From Amorphophallus konjac (Eukaryota > Streptophyta > Magnoliopsida > Alismatales > Araceae), in NCBI GenBank assembly GCA_022559845.1, contig CM040120.1, positions 307,060,740 through 307,124,739 on the forward strand: 64,000 nucleotides of DNA, read 5' to 3'. Made by a program: the position numbers and the translations under genes. Positions 31,026 through 48,234 of this stretch are shown one piece after another. Position 1 is the first letter of the stretch; each line of letters opens with the position of its first letter. Under the pieces are notes generated by a model. The model was not told where the DNA came from and did no database searches. It worked only from the letters and a program-made list of their open reading frames with translations.

Positions 31026-32540
31026 GAGTGGAAGTTGCTAGAACAATTCTCTAAGCGTAGTATAAGTATGGACAAGGAGAGCCGGTGAGTTACCCTATCC
31101 CATATGAGCATACAGCCAGATCTACTCTCAAAAATACAAGGAGTTCAAGATAATGACCCGACATTAGTGGAAATCAAGGGAAAAATAGAAGAATAATCTG
31201 ACTTCAAATTAGCTTCAGATGGAAGGTTGTTATTCAAAGATAGAACTTGTATACCAGATTGTCCAGAGCTAAAGAAGAATATCTTAGATGAAGCTCACAG
31301 ATCAAGGTACACCATTCATCCAGGATCTACCAAAATATATCAAGATTTGAAAAGAACTTTCTGGTGGCCCAATATGAAAAGAGAAGTAGCGGACTTCGTA
31401 TCTCGCTGTCTCGCGTGCCAACAGGTCAAGGCAGAACACCAAAAGCTTGCCGGTAAGCTACATCCTCTTGATATTCCCCAATGGAAGTGGGAGAATATCG
31501 GTATGGACTTCATTATGGGATTATCTAAATCTAGAGGAAGACATGATGGAATATGGGTTATCATCGACCGTTTGACCAAGTCGGCACACTTCTTGCCTAT
31601 CAAGAGCTGATGGTCAGTTGATGTTCTTGCTGCTTTGTACATCAAGGAGATAGTTAGACTACATGGCATTCCTGTTTCAATCGTGTCTCACCGAGACCCT
31701 CATTTTACTTCTCATTTTTGGATAGGTCTACAACATTCGTTGGGGACAAGACTCAACTTTAGTACTACTTTTCATCCTCAGACGGATGGTCAGACCGAGA
31801 GAACAAATCATGTAGTAGAAGATATGCTCAGAGCTTGCATCATTGATTTTGGTGGAAGCTGGCATGATCACTTGCCTTTGGTCGAGTTTGCATACAACAA
31901 CAGCTACCAGGAAAGTATACAAATGGCACCTTTTGAAGCCTTATATGGAAGGAGTTTCCGATCACCCTTGTGCTAGGACGAGGTTGGCGAGAAACAACTA
32001 TTAGGCCCAGATATGGTAAGGGATACCACTGAAAAGATTCAGTTGATTAGAGAAAGACTTCAAGTAGCTCAGTCTACACAGAAGGCTTATGCTGATAGAA
32101 GAAGAAGTGATCTCGAATTCTAAGTCGGAGATCACGTATTTCTTCAAATATCCCCTGGACGTAGAATAAAGAGATTTGGTGTTAAGGGCAACCTTACGCC
32201 AAGGCTTATCGGACCTTTTGAGGTACTAGAAAGAGTGGGTGAGGTTACTTATCGCATCGCTTTGCCTCCTCAATTGTCCGAAATTCATAACGTATTCCAC
32301 ATATCCATGTTAAAGAACTATGTGCATGATCTGTCACATATCATCGATCATAGAGACCTAATGATTCAAAAGGATCTCACATATGAACAAAATCCCATGA
32401 AGATACTCGATCATGAAGTTCGTACACTAAGGAACAAAATGATTCCCATGCTAAAGGTGTAATGGAGTAAATGCTTAGAGTACGAAGCCACATGGGAGAC
32501 TGAGGAGTCCATGAGGAAGCGATTACCAGATTTATTCTAA
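31026..32540 (+). pseudogene. pol: Element A integrase and chromodomain-like tail
   Basis: Single frame interrupted by stops at 31608 (TGA), 31974 (TAG), 32121 (TAA) and 32460 (TAA), plus two near 31086 and 31194. The HHCC zinc domain spans HRSRYTIHPG to CLACQQVK. The core has GMDFIMGL (first Asp), then SHRDPHFTS where functional integrases have SDRDP, so the second catalytic Asp is lost. QTDGQTERTN supplies the Glu. The C-terminal part has GPFEVLERVG, VFHISMLKNYV and EATWETEESM, the tail typical of Tekay/Del-like chromoviruses. Would insert element cDNA into chromatin; inactive here. Confidence 0.88.
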
Positions 32541-32604
32541 AAAGGTATATGTCTTGCACCCTCCGTAAATATGTGCAATTGAATTTGGGGACCAAATTCT
32601 TCTA

Positions 32605-32616
32605 AGAGGGGGAGGG
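32605..32616 (+). other. Polypurine tract of element A
   Basis: AAGAGGGGGAGGG, then TGTAGCAACC, the start of the 3' LTR. Confidence 0.9.
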
Positions 32617-33037
32617 TGTAGCAACCCTGGTAATTAAAGAAATAAAATCCCAAATAGATTAAAAGATTTAACCTATGATAAAGGCCCAAACCCTATAAAT
32701 ATAACAACTAGGTCAAGATGAATAACGTCTCTTGTCAGGTCGTCATTTAATTGAAGACTGTTCAAGTGGGCGCTAATTAATGAATTGACACCCCCTTGAC
32801 AGACGCTATATCCTGAATTGAAGACCACATAGATAGGCGTCAATTATTGAAATAACACCCCAACCTTAGGCGTCATTTTCAAACGGGACCCGTTGGTGTT
32901 TGGTTCGAACAGGGATGTTATCTGGGTAAGTATTATTAGGAAAGGATCAATACGTGGATATCTCAGTTTAAGCAGGATTCTACATAGGAAGTTTTAGTTC
33001 TAATCAAACTTCTAGAACCCATTAGGATTCCTTATCC

Positions 33038-33045
33038 TATAAATA
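33038..33045 (+). promoter_or_regulatory. TATA box, element A 3' LTR
   Basis: TATAAATA, colinear with 1950-1957. Confidence 0.65.
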
Positions 33046-34314
33046 CCAACCCTTCTGTCGAGCCAACCTGCTGGCTCTTTTCTTCAACAACCTGTTGTTG
33101 CTCCGTGCATGAAGAACTCAAGAAAGTTCTTCATCTTCCTCTTTCCCTTACTACATTGAAGGGAGACCGGCATTACCCTCTGCTTCCCCTTCATCCTCTG
33201 GCTGAGGAAGGATCTTCGTCATCTTCTTCCTCTTCCTCCTGCTGTCGCTGGTTCTTCCTTTAAAAGGGAGGAAAATCTTCTTCTTCATCTCTTCGGCCGC
33301 TGCAGTTGCTACCACTGCGTTGAGGAATCAAGAGCTGCTGCTCTTGTTGGCTACCTAATTACTCTATTGAAAATAGAGTATTGTCCGTGGTCATTTTCTT
33401 CATCTTCCTCATTGTCTGTCAACCAACTCATCAACTCAAGGTAGGTTTTCTCAAGTGTGAAGCAAAATTTAATAATTTTAGGCTTGTATACATGCATGTA
33501 GGTCTGTAAGAGATTGCAGATATCACTCCGGATTAAGTTTTCATTGTTTACAGGATGAAATGAATTAGCGACCCAGTCCAGGGCGCTATTTGATTTAACG
33601 ACCAAACAAACAGTCATCAATTATCTAGATAATTAATAATTACACAATGTTTAAATTTTAATAACTGTGAACCCTTACATGTAAACTAATGCATGATCAT
33701 GTTCCTAAATTCCTGTTATTTTTCCCTACATGTACATGTCTTTAGTTTTCTGATCATACATACTCCAGAAATCATGTGTCAGTGATTGTACATGCCCGAT
33801 GCAAATCTTATGACAAAGAAATAACGACCCTTTTCAGGTCGTCATTTGAATGAACGCCCCTATATATGGGCGCTAATTAGTGGTAAGTTGAGAAATTCTA
33901 AAATGTTTATAATTTCATGGATAATTCAAATTAACGACATACACCATGTCACCATATTTACATGTGACGCCTCTAACCAAGGCGTTGTTTACTAAATTAA
34001 AGACTTATGCTAAGTCGCCATTTACATAATATCTAAAACTTGAGAATATTTACAGATTTTAATATCAACAGTAATATGGATGTAACGACTGGGTTAACAG
34101 TCGTCACTTATTGAACAGACGACCCTGACAAGGCCGCCATTTCATGAAATGAAGACGTGACCTAAGGCGTCAATTCTCTATTTTCCTGATTTTTTTTATG
34201 TATTTCTATAACTGCTGTTAGTTGGTTATATTTCGGCTCTATATTCCATTCCGTGAATATAGTCCCATGTTTCACGTTGTTTTATCGATTACCCACTATT
34301 TCTCGGTGATAGAT

Positions 34315-34423
34315 GAACCCTCCGCGGGACATTCCGTTACTCTGGACCGGTGACTTTATCATAGAGACCTCCGTAAGACTCCGCTAACCTTGGATTCCCT
34401 CAAGGCAGCCGAGCGGGTTGTAC
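34315..34423 (+). other. Shared leader module, element A 3' LTR copy
   Basis: Same module as 3230-3336, with a few substitutions (for example TCCGCGGGAC for TCCACGGGAC). The reverse complement begins GGTACAACCCGCTCGG. Confidence 0.75.
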
Positions 34424-35674
34424 CATGAAAACCTATGACACTACTTGATTGCCATGTCACTCTAAAGAAACATGGTATACTGGCCCTCATGACATGCTAT
34501 GTGGATGTCATGAGAATATCCTTGAGATTTTATGGAATGGGAAACCATGCCATTAGAGTCCTTATGAATAATGTGCCATACTTGTGGACCTTACTTCTAT
34601 CTACCTTATCATGAACAAGAATGAGCGACCATTTCTATATGAGCGCTTATTCTTATTGTTTTGGCACCCAGGTTAGGGAGCCGATTCCACCTAGTTTTAA
34701 TGTGAATCGTGATTGTACCGTTATTATCATCCTTACACATCTTGTTCAACCCTTGGAATACTATTCCACAAGATCTACCTTAAAGTTCCTACAAGTTCAT
34801 TCCTTTAAATTCAATATTGGCTACAACTATAGTGGATGTCAAAAATACATGATCAATGCCTGCGCATATAGGGCCCGATCTGGTCCTGGGAGGAGCACCC
34901 AAAAGTACTAGTGCCCATGAGAGTTGTAATGATCGCGGTGTGGCATTGCACCGAAGTGCATGACTAGCCTGATAGACATTCCACAATATCATACTTGACT
35001 TGACTCGACTTGACATGATATGACTTGACATGACATGACTTGCGTGACCCGAAAAGGGGTATTTATTTATTTGCTTGAAACATGATAGCCAATTCTTGAC
35101 ATGACTTGATCACTTGACATGATGAATATACATGCTTGATTATCTTGCTATATTGACATGAGTTCTAGAAAGACTTGCTAGTTCGTTCACTATCTCTTGA
35201 TATACATTCTCTCTTGTTATATGTTCTTTATGATCGTTTTGTGCGAGCATGCATAGCTTATTGCATTTCATGTAACATGTAATCTACTTAAAGTAAGCTA
35301 GCTCTTGAGATATAATCCCTACTGAGCGTTCGCTCACATAGTGTTTTCCCTTATTTTTCAGGTAAGTCCGAGGATGAAACTACATCGGATGGGGAGAGTC
35401 AAGAGTGATGAAATTAGAGCTACTCCGTCTATCCAAGCATTATCTAGTCTTGTCTTTTCTACATTCTTCAGTCAATCATTGTACTTTTTCATTTTATTGA
35501 GTCTTAGCACTTTCATTAAGTGGATGTAATAGAAGTACTTTGGAAATAAAGGATTGGGTTATCTTTAGTTTTGTGCACTTTGTCTTTGTGTCGAATATAC
35601 TAATGCTCTAATTGACATGATTGATATAAACTCGTCACGCATCTCTGGGTTCCTTCTGCGGTCGGGGCGTGACA

Positions 35675-36270
35675 CTAAGAGGGAGAAATAGAAGAAAAAC
35701 TAGAGATAAGCTTTATGCATGATGAGAGATATCAAGATTCAACTTCCTTCTAGGATACTACCCTTCAGAGATGTAGTCTGTTGCGCTGGGACTTTGTGTC
35801 TTTTGATTTTAGACCCACTTATTAAGCACGCATATGACCAGGCTCATAACGTCCTGCAGGAAACTGTACTACCACTTTGCCATACCTTTGATTTCCATAA
35901 TTTTGCTATTGATTTATAATAGTAATAGCCCTTGTTGGCTAGACTTTGCATGAAAGCACATATTTAAAAGAGTCACAAAGCCTACCCCTATTCGAGACCT
36001 CTCTCGTATCACGGAGTGCCTAGGTTGGTGGTCTTACCCGTCCATCTCTTGCCCCTGCACTCGACCGAGCATAGAAGAGAAAAGGCCTTTGTGAAGACCC
36101 AAAGTATGGCCAAAGAAGCAACAGTGTTGCATCAGAGAAGTCAGTTGTAGCTTGCCATGTAGTGTGTGAAAAACTATGGTCAAAGGTAACCCTTAATGAT
36201 CAGGGAGAGAATTCAGACTCCTAGCGCGGAGCTATCACCAGCCTAAGGTGCTGCAGAAGCAAGCTAGATT
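35675..36270 (-). mobile_element. Outer Tat/Ogre-like element fragment, right part
   Basis: Begins with the right CTAAG duplication (35675-35679) and continues AGAGGGAGAAATAGAAG, colinear with 14951-15540 of element T: GGACTTTGTGTCTTT, CTCTCGTAT, CTCTTGCCCCTGCACT, AGCGCGGAGCTATCACCAGC. Homology fades near 36262, just before the CACTA terminus. Non-coding in T as well. Confidence 0.88.
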
Positions 36271-36276
36271 TTGACT

Positions 36277-36570
36277 CACTACAAGAAATGGGACCTATAG
36301 CCATGAATTTTACTTATGTTTCACTAAAATGTTGGTATATATAGCTTATTCCTATGTTTTTGAAAATCTGTAGGTAAATTCCCTACGTTTTGTTATAATG
36401 TAGGTATATGCCTATCTTAGTCCTACGTTTTTTTATAAAGCATTAGAAAATGTAAGGTATTCCTACGATTTTTTGGGTGATGTGTGAATAGATCTTAGAT
36501 ATTATTTCACTTTTAATAAAATGTAGAAATAGATCACTTCATAAAAATAATAAAAAAACTCTAAAAATGT
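36277..36570 (+). mobile_element. CACTA (En/Spm-like) transposon end
   Basis: CACTACAAGAAATGGGACC at 36277 is a typical CACTA terminal inverted repeat. It is followed by subterminal short repeats in both orientations (CCTACGTTTT, TGTAGGT, AAAATGTAGG) through about 36560. The preceding ACT could be the 3-bp target duplication. I find no matching ...TTTCTTGTAGTG end downstream, so the extent is unknown; it may include the gene fragments that follow, or the other end may have been lost. Confidence 0.7.
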
Positions 36571-42789
<6,219 letters not shown>

Positions 42790-42831
42790 TTCAAGGGATT
42801 GGCTCAGGCTTATGAAGTCCTCAGTGAACCA
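42790..42831 (+). pseudogene. DnaJ (HSP40) J-domain exon relic
   Basis: Fourteen codons read FKGLAQAYEVLSEP directly after a TTCCTGCAG acceptor. This matches the helix III region of the J domain in plant DnaJ proteins of the ANJ1/AtJ2/AtJ3 type (family pattern FKELAQAYEVLSDP). The similarity stops after Pro and no flanking J-domain exon (with the HPD motif) is nearby. DnaJ proteins stimulate Hsp70 ATPase; this relic cannot. Its lack of continuation suggests a captured or degraded exon. Confidence 0.7.
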
Positions 42832-44120
42832 TATCTGTTCTCTTTTTTGTTTTTTCATCACACAGTGTGAACTATGAAGTTTGATCCCAAGGTGTCAGTC
42901 ATCTTGACCCAGAAGGTGGTGCCCAATTCTTCTACATAGTAATTTCCTTTTTTTTCTTGTGAAATATGGGTTTTTTGCATCGATAATGTTACATGATCTG
43001 TAGCAAAATGTTTGATTGATGTTGCTTCCTGATTTCCACTGTTGCATGGCATGGCGTGGTGGATTCTAGTTATTATAATGCCTATCAATTGTATAACCAA
43101 ATGCATCTCTGAGTTTTGAGAGGGGATGAACGATGCTTCCGATGGCGCTCTTTGGAAATGCTTGCGATAGTTGGAGAATGCGGTAGGGATTCGGCGTTTT
43201 CTTGGACCCCCCACAGATAAAACTTTAGTTGAAAGGAGGAACAGCAAAAGGGATTCTCTGCCTTGTTCTCTATGTTGTCTTCTTTCTGTCCCACATGCTA
43301 CACATTTTGGGAAAGGCCAGTCTTCGTTTGTGGGGAAACCGAGCACATTTTTGACACAATTTTCTGATTATGAGTATTTTGAGTTTCCATTAGATTTCAA
43401 TCTGGTTATTTTGATGGGCGGATATTATGCTTTGAAAGCCATTTATGTGGGTTTCTTATTTTGGCTTCCAACCAATAACTTCAAATTGGTGCTCAATTTG
43501 GGAGAAGAGGAGTTTTTTTAACATTGATTAGCTTAACTACTCAAGATTAGTTTGATCTCTCTTGTCCAAGGATAAGTTTTTTAACATTGATTAGTTTAAA
43601 TACTCAAGATTAGTTTAAACATTATAAGTGTAAGAAATTGATGTTGACAGATTAAATGGGACAGAAATCAAGGAGTTACTTTGGGGATTTTAAGAATCTG
43701 GCAGGACATACAAATGACAGTGATTCCTCATACACATTTCTTTCAAGTAAGTGTCCTCTGATAAGAGAGAGAGGGTGGGACATTGAACAGTGGAGAGGAG
43801 CAACTATGTTTGTGATGTTGTGAATATTAAATAAAATTTATATATAGCATTGGTACACATAGAATGGCAAATTATAAACCACAATGTAGAATGAAGACCT
43901 AAAGGAGCGCCTGTTGGGAGCAGCACAGTCACCATTTTTGAGAGAATTTCAATAGGAGAGTATGAATGGCAGTAGTTCAAAAGGATGTGAAACTATGCAA
44001 TTGTTGGATACAATATTTGTCAAGGCTACTAAAGTCAATAAGCCCCTCTTTGATAGAGGGATAGACAATTGGAGGGTTATCCCTCTTGGATTAATATGTC
44101 CTGGATTTTAGTCTCATTTT
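42832..44120. other. Non-coding DNA with one possible exon
   Basis: ORFs around 42858-43521 on both strands are unrecognised. A splice-flanked open stretch at 43651-43746 (acceptor GACAG, donor CAAGTAAGT) could be an exon of an unknown gene; it is too short to judge. Element B begins at 44121. Confidence 0.4.
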
Positions 44121-45312
44121 TGGTCATGTCCCGAGCCTTTTATTACAGCGAAAGACTAACTCGGGGAGCGCGAACAGCCGGCATGGTAAGCCTCTTGCAA
44201 GCAAGAATGATCAGAGTGCAATACAATTACACACACAAATGCAATTGCACAATAATTTAGTCAAACTCCAACTTTATTTCATAAATGATCAAAAATATCC
44301 TTTTACAATAACCTTTCATCATTTTCCATTCCACTAGACTCAAGAAATGAGAAATTACAAAGACTCGATCTAACATTGTAGACTTCCTAAGTCTTCACTC
44401 CCCATTTGATATGACTTTCATTCGCTCTCGGCCCCGCTACGTGTATAACTCGAATCCGAATTCGTATCACTTCCATCTCCTGAAAAGATTAGAAATAGGT
44501 AATGAGCACATTTACCCAGTAGGTATCTTCGCATCAACATGAAGGCACTATTAAAGTAATTAACAATTTAGCTCTAAAGAATAAGGTAAAAATCATGCGA
44601 ATGCGATCAATCACGTGATTAAACCAAAGTAACAAGACGATCAAGTAAGTTAGAATGAGAGCAAGTACGAACTAGCAAGAATGTAACAAGAACATGATAT
44701 TGGCCTTTCATGAACAAGAATGTATCGAAAATGTACTAGCAAGCCACATAATCATCACTCCAGTATCTTTTGCTGATGAGCAAGTACTTCATGAATTTCT
44801 ATGGAATATCAAGTAAGAAAGTCATGTACAAGAATGTCATGTCATGCTGTATTGTGGATTTTCCTTATTTATAGAGAAAGTACTCCCAGCGCCATGCGAC
44901 GCCAGTAGCATCATACCCCATGGTTTATAATAGTATGTTTCCGTTAATGAGCCGAGGGGACTAGCATAGAGCCCTTGAACACAATCTGTGCTCGATCGCA
45001 TCTTCAAGTATGAATCAAGCTTTTTCTACGCATGTAACAATAAAGTATGGCCAAGAATGTACAATTCCAACAAGCTCTTGATAACAATAATTCAATGAAT
45101 GAATGCTTTAATAAGAATCATGAGAAATCAAGAATGACTTAAGCAAGGTTATGCTTATGGAAGTAAATCGGCAGCATAACAGTACATTCTTTATTTTCCA
45201 TTCATTATTTTAGGTTTCTTGATCAATATGATAAGTTTTAGATCATTAATAGTCCATCTAGAAACCTTGGAATATCAACCCTTTGTCCACCTTGGGTTAA
45301 AATACTCAAGCA

Positions 45313-45475
45313 GTGTGACGGTCGTGTACTGGGCCGTTACATGATGTGACGCTCCAGTATTGAGCCACATTAGTCTAAATCTAGAGCCAAGAAATCGGAC
45401 TCAGTTGAATGTGACGATCGTATATTGGGCCGTTACTTGTGCCTGATGGTCCAACATAAAGCCGTTACATTACTG
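45313..45475. repeat. TAACGGTC-type palindrome block 1, element B LTR
   Basis: Units such as GTGACGGTCGTGTACTGGGC with CGTTACA, and GTGACGATCGTATATTGGGC with CGTTAC. The 5' LTR copy is 53315-53475. Confidence 0.8.
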
Positions 45476-45520
45476 ATAACCAAAAATATCGATAGTGTAA
45501 TCTAATCAATGGGATTTAAT

Positions 45521-45635
45521 GGTACAACCAACTCGGCGTCCTAGTGGGAATCCCAGGCTCGCGGAGAATTACGGAGGCCTTCAAACAAGATTTCCCAGTC
45601 CATTGGAAGGAATATCCAATAGAGAGGTCCTCATG
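45521..45635 (-). other. Shared leader module, element B 3' LTR copy
   Basis: The + strand reads GGTACAACCAACTCGGCGTC, GTGGGAATCCCAGGCTCGCG, GAGAATTACGGAGGCC, GGAAGGAATAT and GAGAGGTCC. It lies about 1.3 kb downstream of the TATA box in element sense. A 62-codon ORF here overlaps the module and is probably fortuitous. Confidence 0.75.
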
Positions 45636-45994
45636 TCCAAGAATAATGTTCCTATAGTGCAAAGTCAACTAATGGACAACATACAGGAATATGCGCCATA
45701 TACTTAAAGAAATGACTCTATTGATAAAGTAGAATGTGTAACAATGTGAAACCAAGATAAAACTCCGTCAATACAACATTAGAAAATCATGATTTAAAAT
45801 ATAAAACTATAGAGTTTTAGCCAATGAAATTAGCATAACTTAAAATAACCTAAGACACATTAATCATGCAATTTGATTATGAATCAGTAACTAAACTTCA
45901 AGTCATGATATCAGGTCCAACTTAACTATCTAAGCTTATTTATAAGTAAACTTAACAGGTTATTATTCTGCCTTGGGCTGGCAGAACACAGGGG

Positions 45995-46172
45995 TCTGGC
46001 GGTCTAGGATAGGCGCGTTACAATGCTTGTGACGGTTTATCGAGGGGCCGTTACAATGGTGTAACGCTCCTATTAGGGTGCGTCAGAGACAATAGAATAA
46101 TAAAAGCACAACAGGGTGTTACGGTCTATCGTAAGGCCGTTACATTCATGTGACGGTCTTACGTTGGTGCGT
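45995..46172. repeat. TAACGGTC-type palindrome block 2, element B LTR
   Basis: Units such as GTGACGGTTTATCGAGGGGC with CGTTACA, and GTTACGGTCTATCGTAAGGC with CGTTACA. The 5' LTR copy is about 53998-54165, with one unit shortened. Confidence 0.8.
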
Positions 46173-46894
46173 AGAGAATCTGCTGGCAATAAACTAAGTA
46201 AAGGTTTATGAAAACATAACATGCCTGGAAATCAAAATGCTACCACTGTCCTAGTCATGATGACGAAGTATAGGCCAACTATATGCATGGGTTTAGTGAA
46301 TAGACATGATAATATCTTTCAATTTCCATTTAGGACTAAGAGATGCATGAATGTATAGAACTATTAGATCATGAAATTCTTAGTCTATAATGCATCAAAT
46401 CAAGCACAACCAGAGGGCTTTTATTCCTAACAAGTTATTTTTGCCAATCATGAGATAACCTACATCTTCTAAAACCTTTAAACTTCGAATTTGATGCTAG
46501 GTGCTACCCTTAGTCCCTTGTACTTCTTGTGATAAATCAGCAACTTCAATCTGCTCTATTTCCTCAGCCTCTTGACCTAAGGATGTGAAATTTTGAGGGT
46601 ACGAAGATGAAACTATTGAGAATAAAAAGTTCTAAAGGATTGAACTCTAATTACCTCGTTTAGATGTCCTAATTTCAGGGGACTTACGTTCAGATTCCTG
46701 GGCTGCTAAGGTTGAATCGGCAACTTTGGAAGCTTCTATCTCCTTGGTTGCTTGATCTCCTAGCACGAAATTTGGAGAACTATTAGTATTAAGTATACTA
46801 AACAAAATATTCTAAAGAACTTACCTGAAATTATATCTCCTTACCTTGATTCTTCACGAGCCAAAAGTAAGGGTCGCTCAGTTCAAAACTATGT

Positions 46895-46904
46895 CCTATT
46901 TATA
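46895..46904 (-). promoter_or_regulatory. TATA box, element B LTR
   Basis: Minus-strand TATAAATAGG, with a counterpart near 54888-54897 reading TATAAATCGG. Confidence 0.6.
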
Positions 46905-47443
46905 GGGTTTTGAAGATTAGATCGATTCTAGAGTCCTTAATTTGTCAGAACATAATCCCTAAGAGTCCTTAGTAATGTTATAAGCTTCCCTAAGTCGATC
47001 TCTTATAGATAAGATCTCAAAGTTTTAATCTTTTTGCTCGTTCTTTCTTTCACGGAACTAACAGAGTGTAACACATCAGCCTAGGTGCGTTACATGGCTG
47101 TGGCGTCGCCCGATTGACCGTTACATTCAACGTGTATAGAGTTTCAATTTAATATAACTCTTTTATTCGTTTATCCAGATAATTATCTTATATAAATAGT
47201 ATTTATCCTTAAAATACGTGAATAAGCTAATTACCCTTCTAGAATATGGGCCAACTTAATGGGCTTGGTCCATTTAACCTTTTGGATAATAATTAGATAT
47301 GCTAGGTCAACTAATTAGCCTAATTGAGCCTTATAATGACTTATTAATCCAATAACCCCTTCATTAATTTATTTAAGGCTTTATATTTTCCAAAAAATTA
47401 TTTTAAAATTCAAAAATTATATATATAAATTCTGGGCACTACA

Positions 47444-47456
47444 CCCTCCCCCACTT
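47444..47456 (-). other. Polypurine tract of element B
   Basis: The minus strand reads AAGTGGGGGAGGG directly before TGTAGTGCCC, the LTR start. Confidence 0.9.
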
Positions 47457-48234
47457 AGAAGAATTTGATCCCCAAATTTAATATATGGATTTCGGAGAGT
47501 GTACTTACAGTTAAATAATTCTGAAAAAAATTTCCGCGTGGCTGCTTTGGTTTCCCATGTTGCTTCATATGGCCATGTTTTCTTCCATTGAATCTTGACC
47601 ATATGAATAACTTTATTTCGTAGTTGACGCACTTCTCGTTCCAGAATCTTTATTGGCGTTTGCTCGAACGTCATATCCTTCTAAATCTTCAGATTGTCAT
47701 AAGTGATAATATGGTCAGGATCATATACATACTTCTTCAACATAGGGACGTGAAATACGTCATGAACTCTTGCTAATTGTGGAGGTAAAGCCAGTTTGTA
47801 AGCCACTTCACCAATCCGTTCAAGAAATTCAAATGGGCCAATGAATCTTAGAGTTAGCTTTCCTTTAATGCCAAATCTTCGAATACCTCGACCTGGAGAA
47901 ACCTTTAAATATACATGATCTCCTTTTTAAAATTCCAAGTCACGTCTTCGATTGTCAGCATAAGACTTTTGCCTCTCTTGTACCATTTTCATTCTTTCTT
48001 GAATGAGCTTGATCTTCTCTGTAGAATCCCTGATCAGATCGGGGCCTAGAAATTACTTTTCCCCTATTTCATTCCAACATATTGGTGATCGACAGCTTTT
48101 TCCATATAAGGCTTCAAAAGGTGTCATTCGTATGCTAGCCTGATAGCTATTGTTATATGCAAACTCTACAAGAGACAAGTGATCATACCAACTACCTCCA
48201 AAGTCGATAGCATAAGCCCTGAACATATCTTCTA
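47457..48234 (-). pseudogene. pol: Element B integrase C-terminus and chromodomain-like tail
   Basis: In a frame different from the upstream gag-pol. It starts with the DDE Glu region ([14 protein letters not shown]), then FAYNNSYQASIRM, GPFEFLERIGEVAY, VFHVPMLKKYVYDPDHII and the tail KILEREVRQLRNKVIHMVK with EATWETKAATRKFF. A TAA at 47927-47929 lies at the same codon as a stop in element A (after DLEF), and a stop precedes KDMTFEQTP. The tail is the degenerate chromodomain seen in Tekay/Del-like elements, thought to guide integration to heterochromatin. Confidence 0.85.

Larger units (their letters stand above)
1528..35674 (+). mobile_element. Ty3/gypsy LTR retrotransposon A (chromovirus-like), split by nested insertions
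   Basis: Bounded by TGTAGCAACC...GGGGCGTGACA LTRs and CTAAG duplications. Parts: 5' LTR (1528-4270 plus 27727-28036), primer site for tRNA-iMet, decayed gag-pol (28210-about 32540), polypurine tract, 3' LTR (32617-35674). Pol order is protease, reverse transcriptase, RNase H, integrase, which defines Ty3/gypsy. The EATWE-containing C-terminal tail is typical of the Tekay/Del-like chromoviruses, so that clade is likely but not proven. Sirevirus-like element S1 sits in its 5' LTR. Multiple stops and frame changes mean it is no longer autonomous. Confidence 0.93.
32617..35674 (+). repeat. Element A 3' LTR (3,058 bp)
   Basis: Complete, uninterrupted LTR from TGTAGCAACC to GGGGCGTGACA. Contains palindrome blocks (32725-32880, 33566-34165), TATAAATA (33038-33045), and the shared module (34315-34423). 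Its ORFs also appear, altered, in the 5' LTR and are non-coding. It shows what the 5' LTR looked like before S1 inserted. Confidence 0.95.
44121..47443 (-). repeat. Element B 3' LTR
   Basis: From about TGGTCATGTCCCGAGCC to GGGCACTACA. Holds TAACGGTC-type palindromes (45313-45475 and 45995-46172, more near 47068-47130), the shared module (45521-45635), and a TATA box (46895-46904, minus TATAAATAGG). It has one copy of the ~151-bp unit that is duplicated in the other LTR. Confidence 0.92.

Noticed and set aside
43085..43521. Overlapping ORFs on both strands of 69-162 codons
   Set aside because: No domain, no splice or start context, and no similarity to the nearby UBC or DnaJ fragments.
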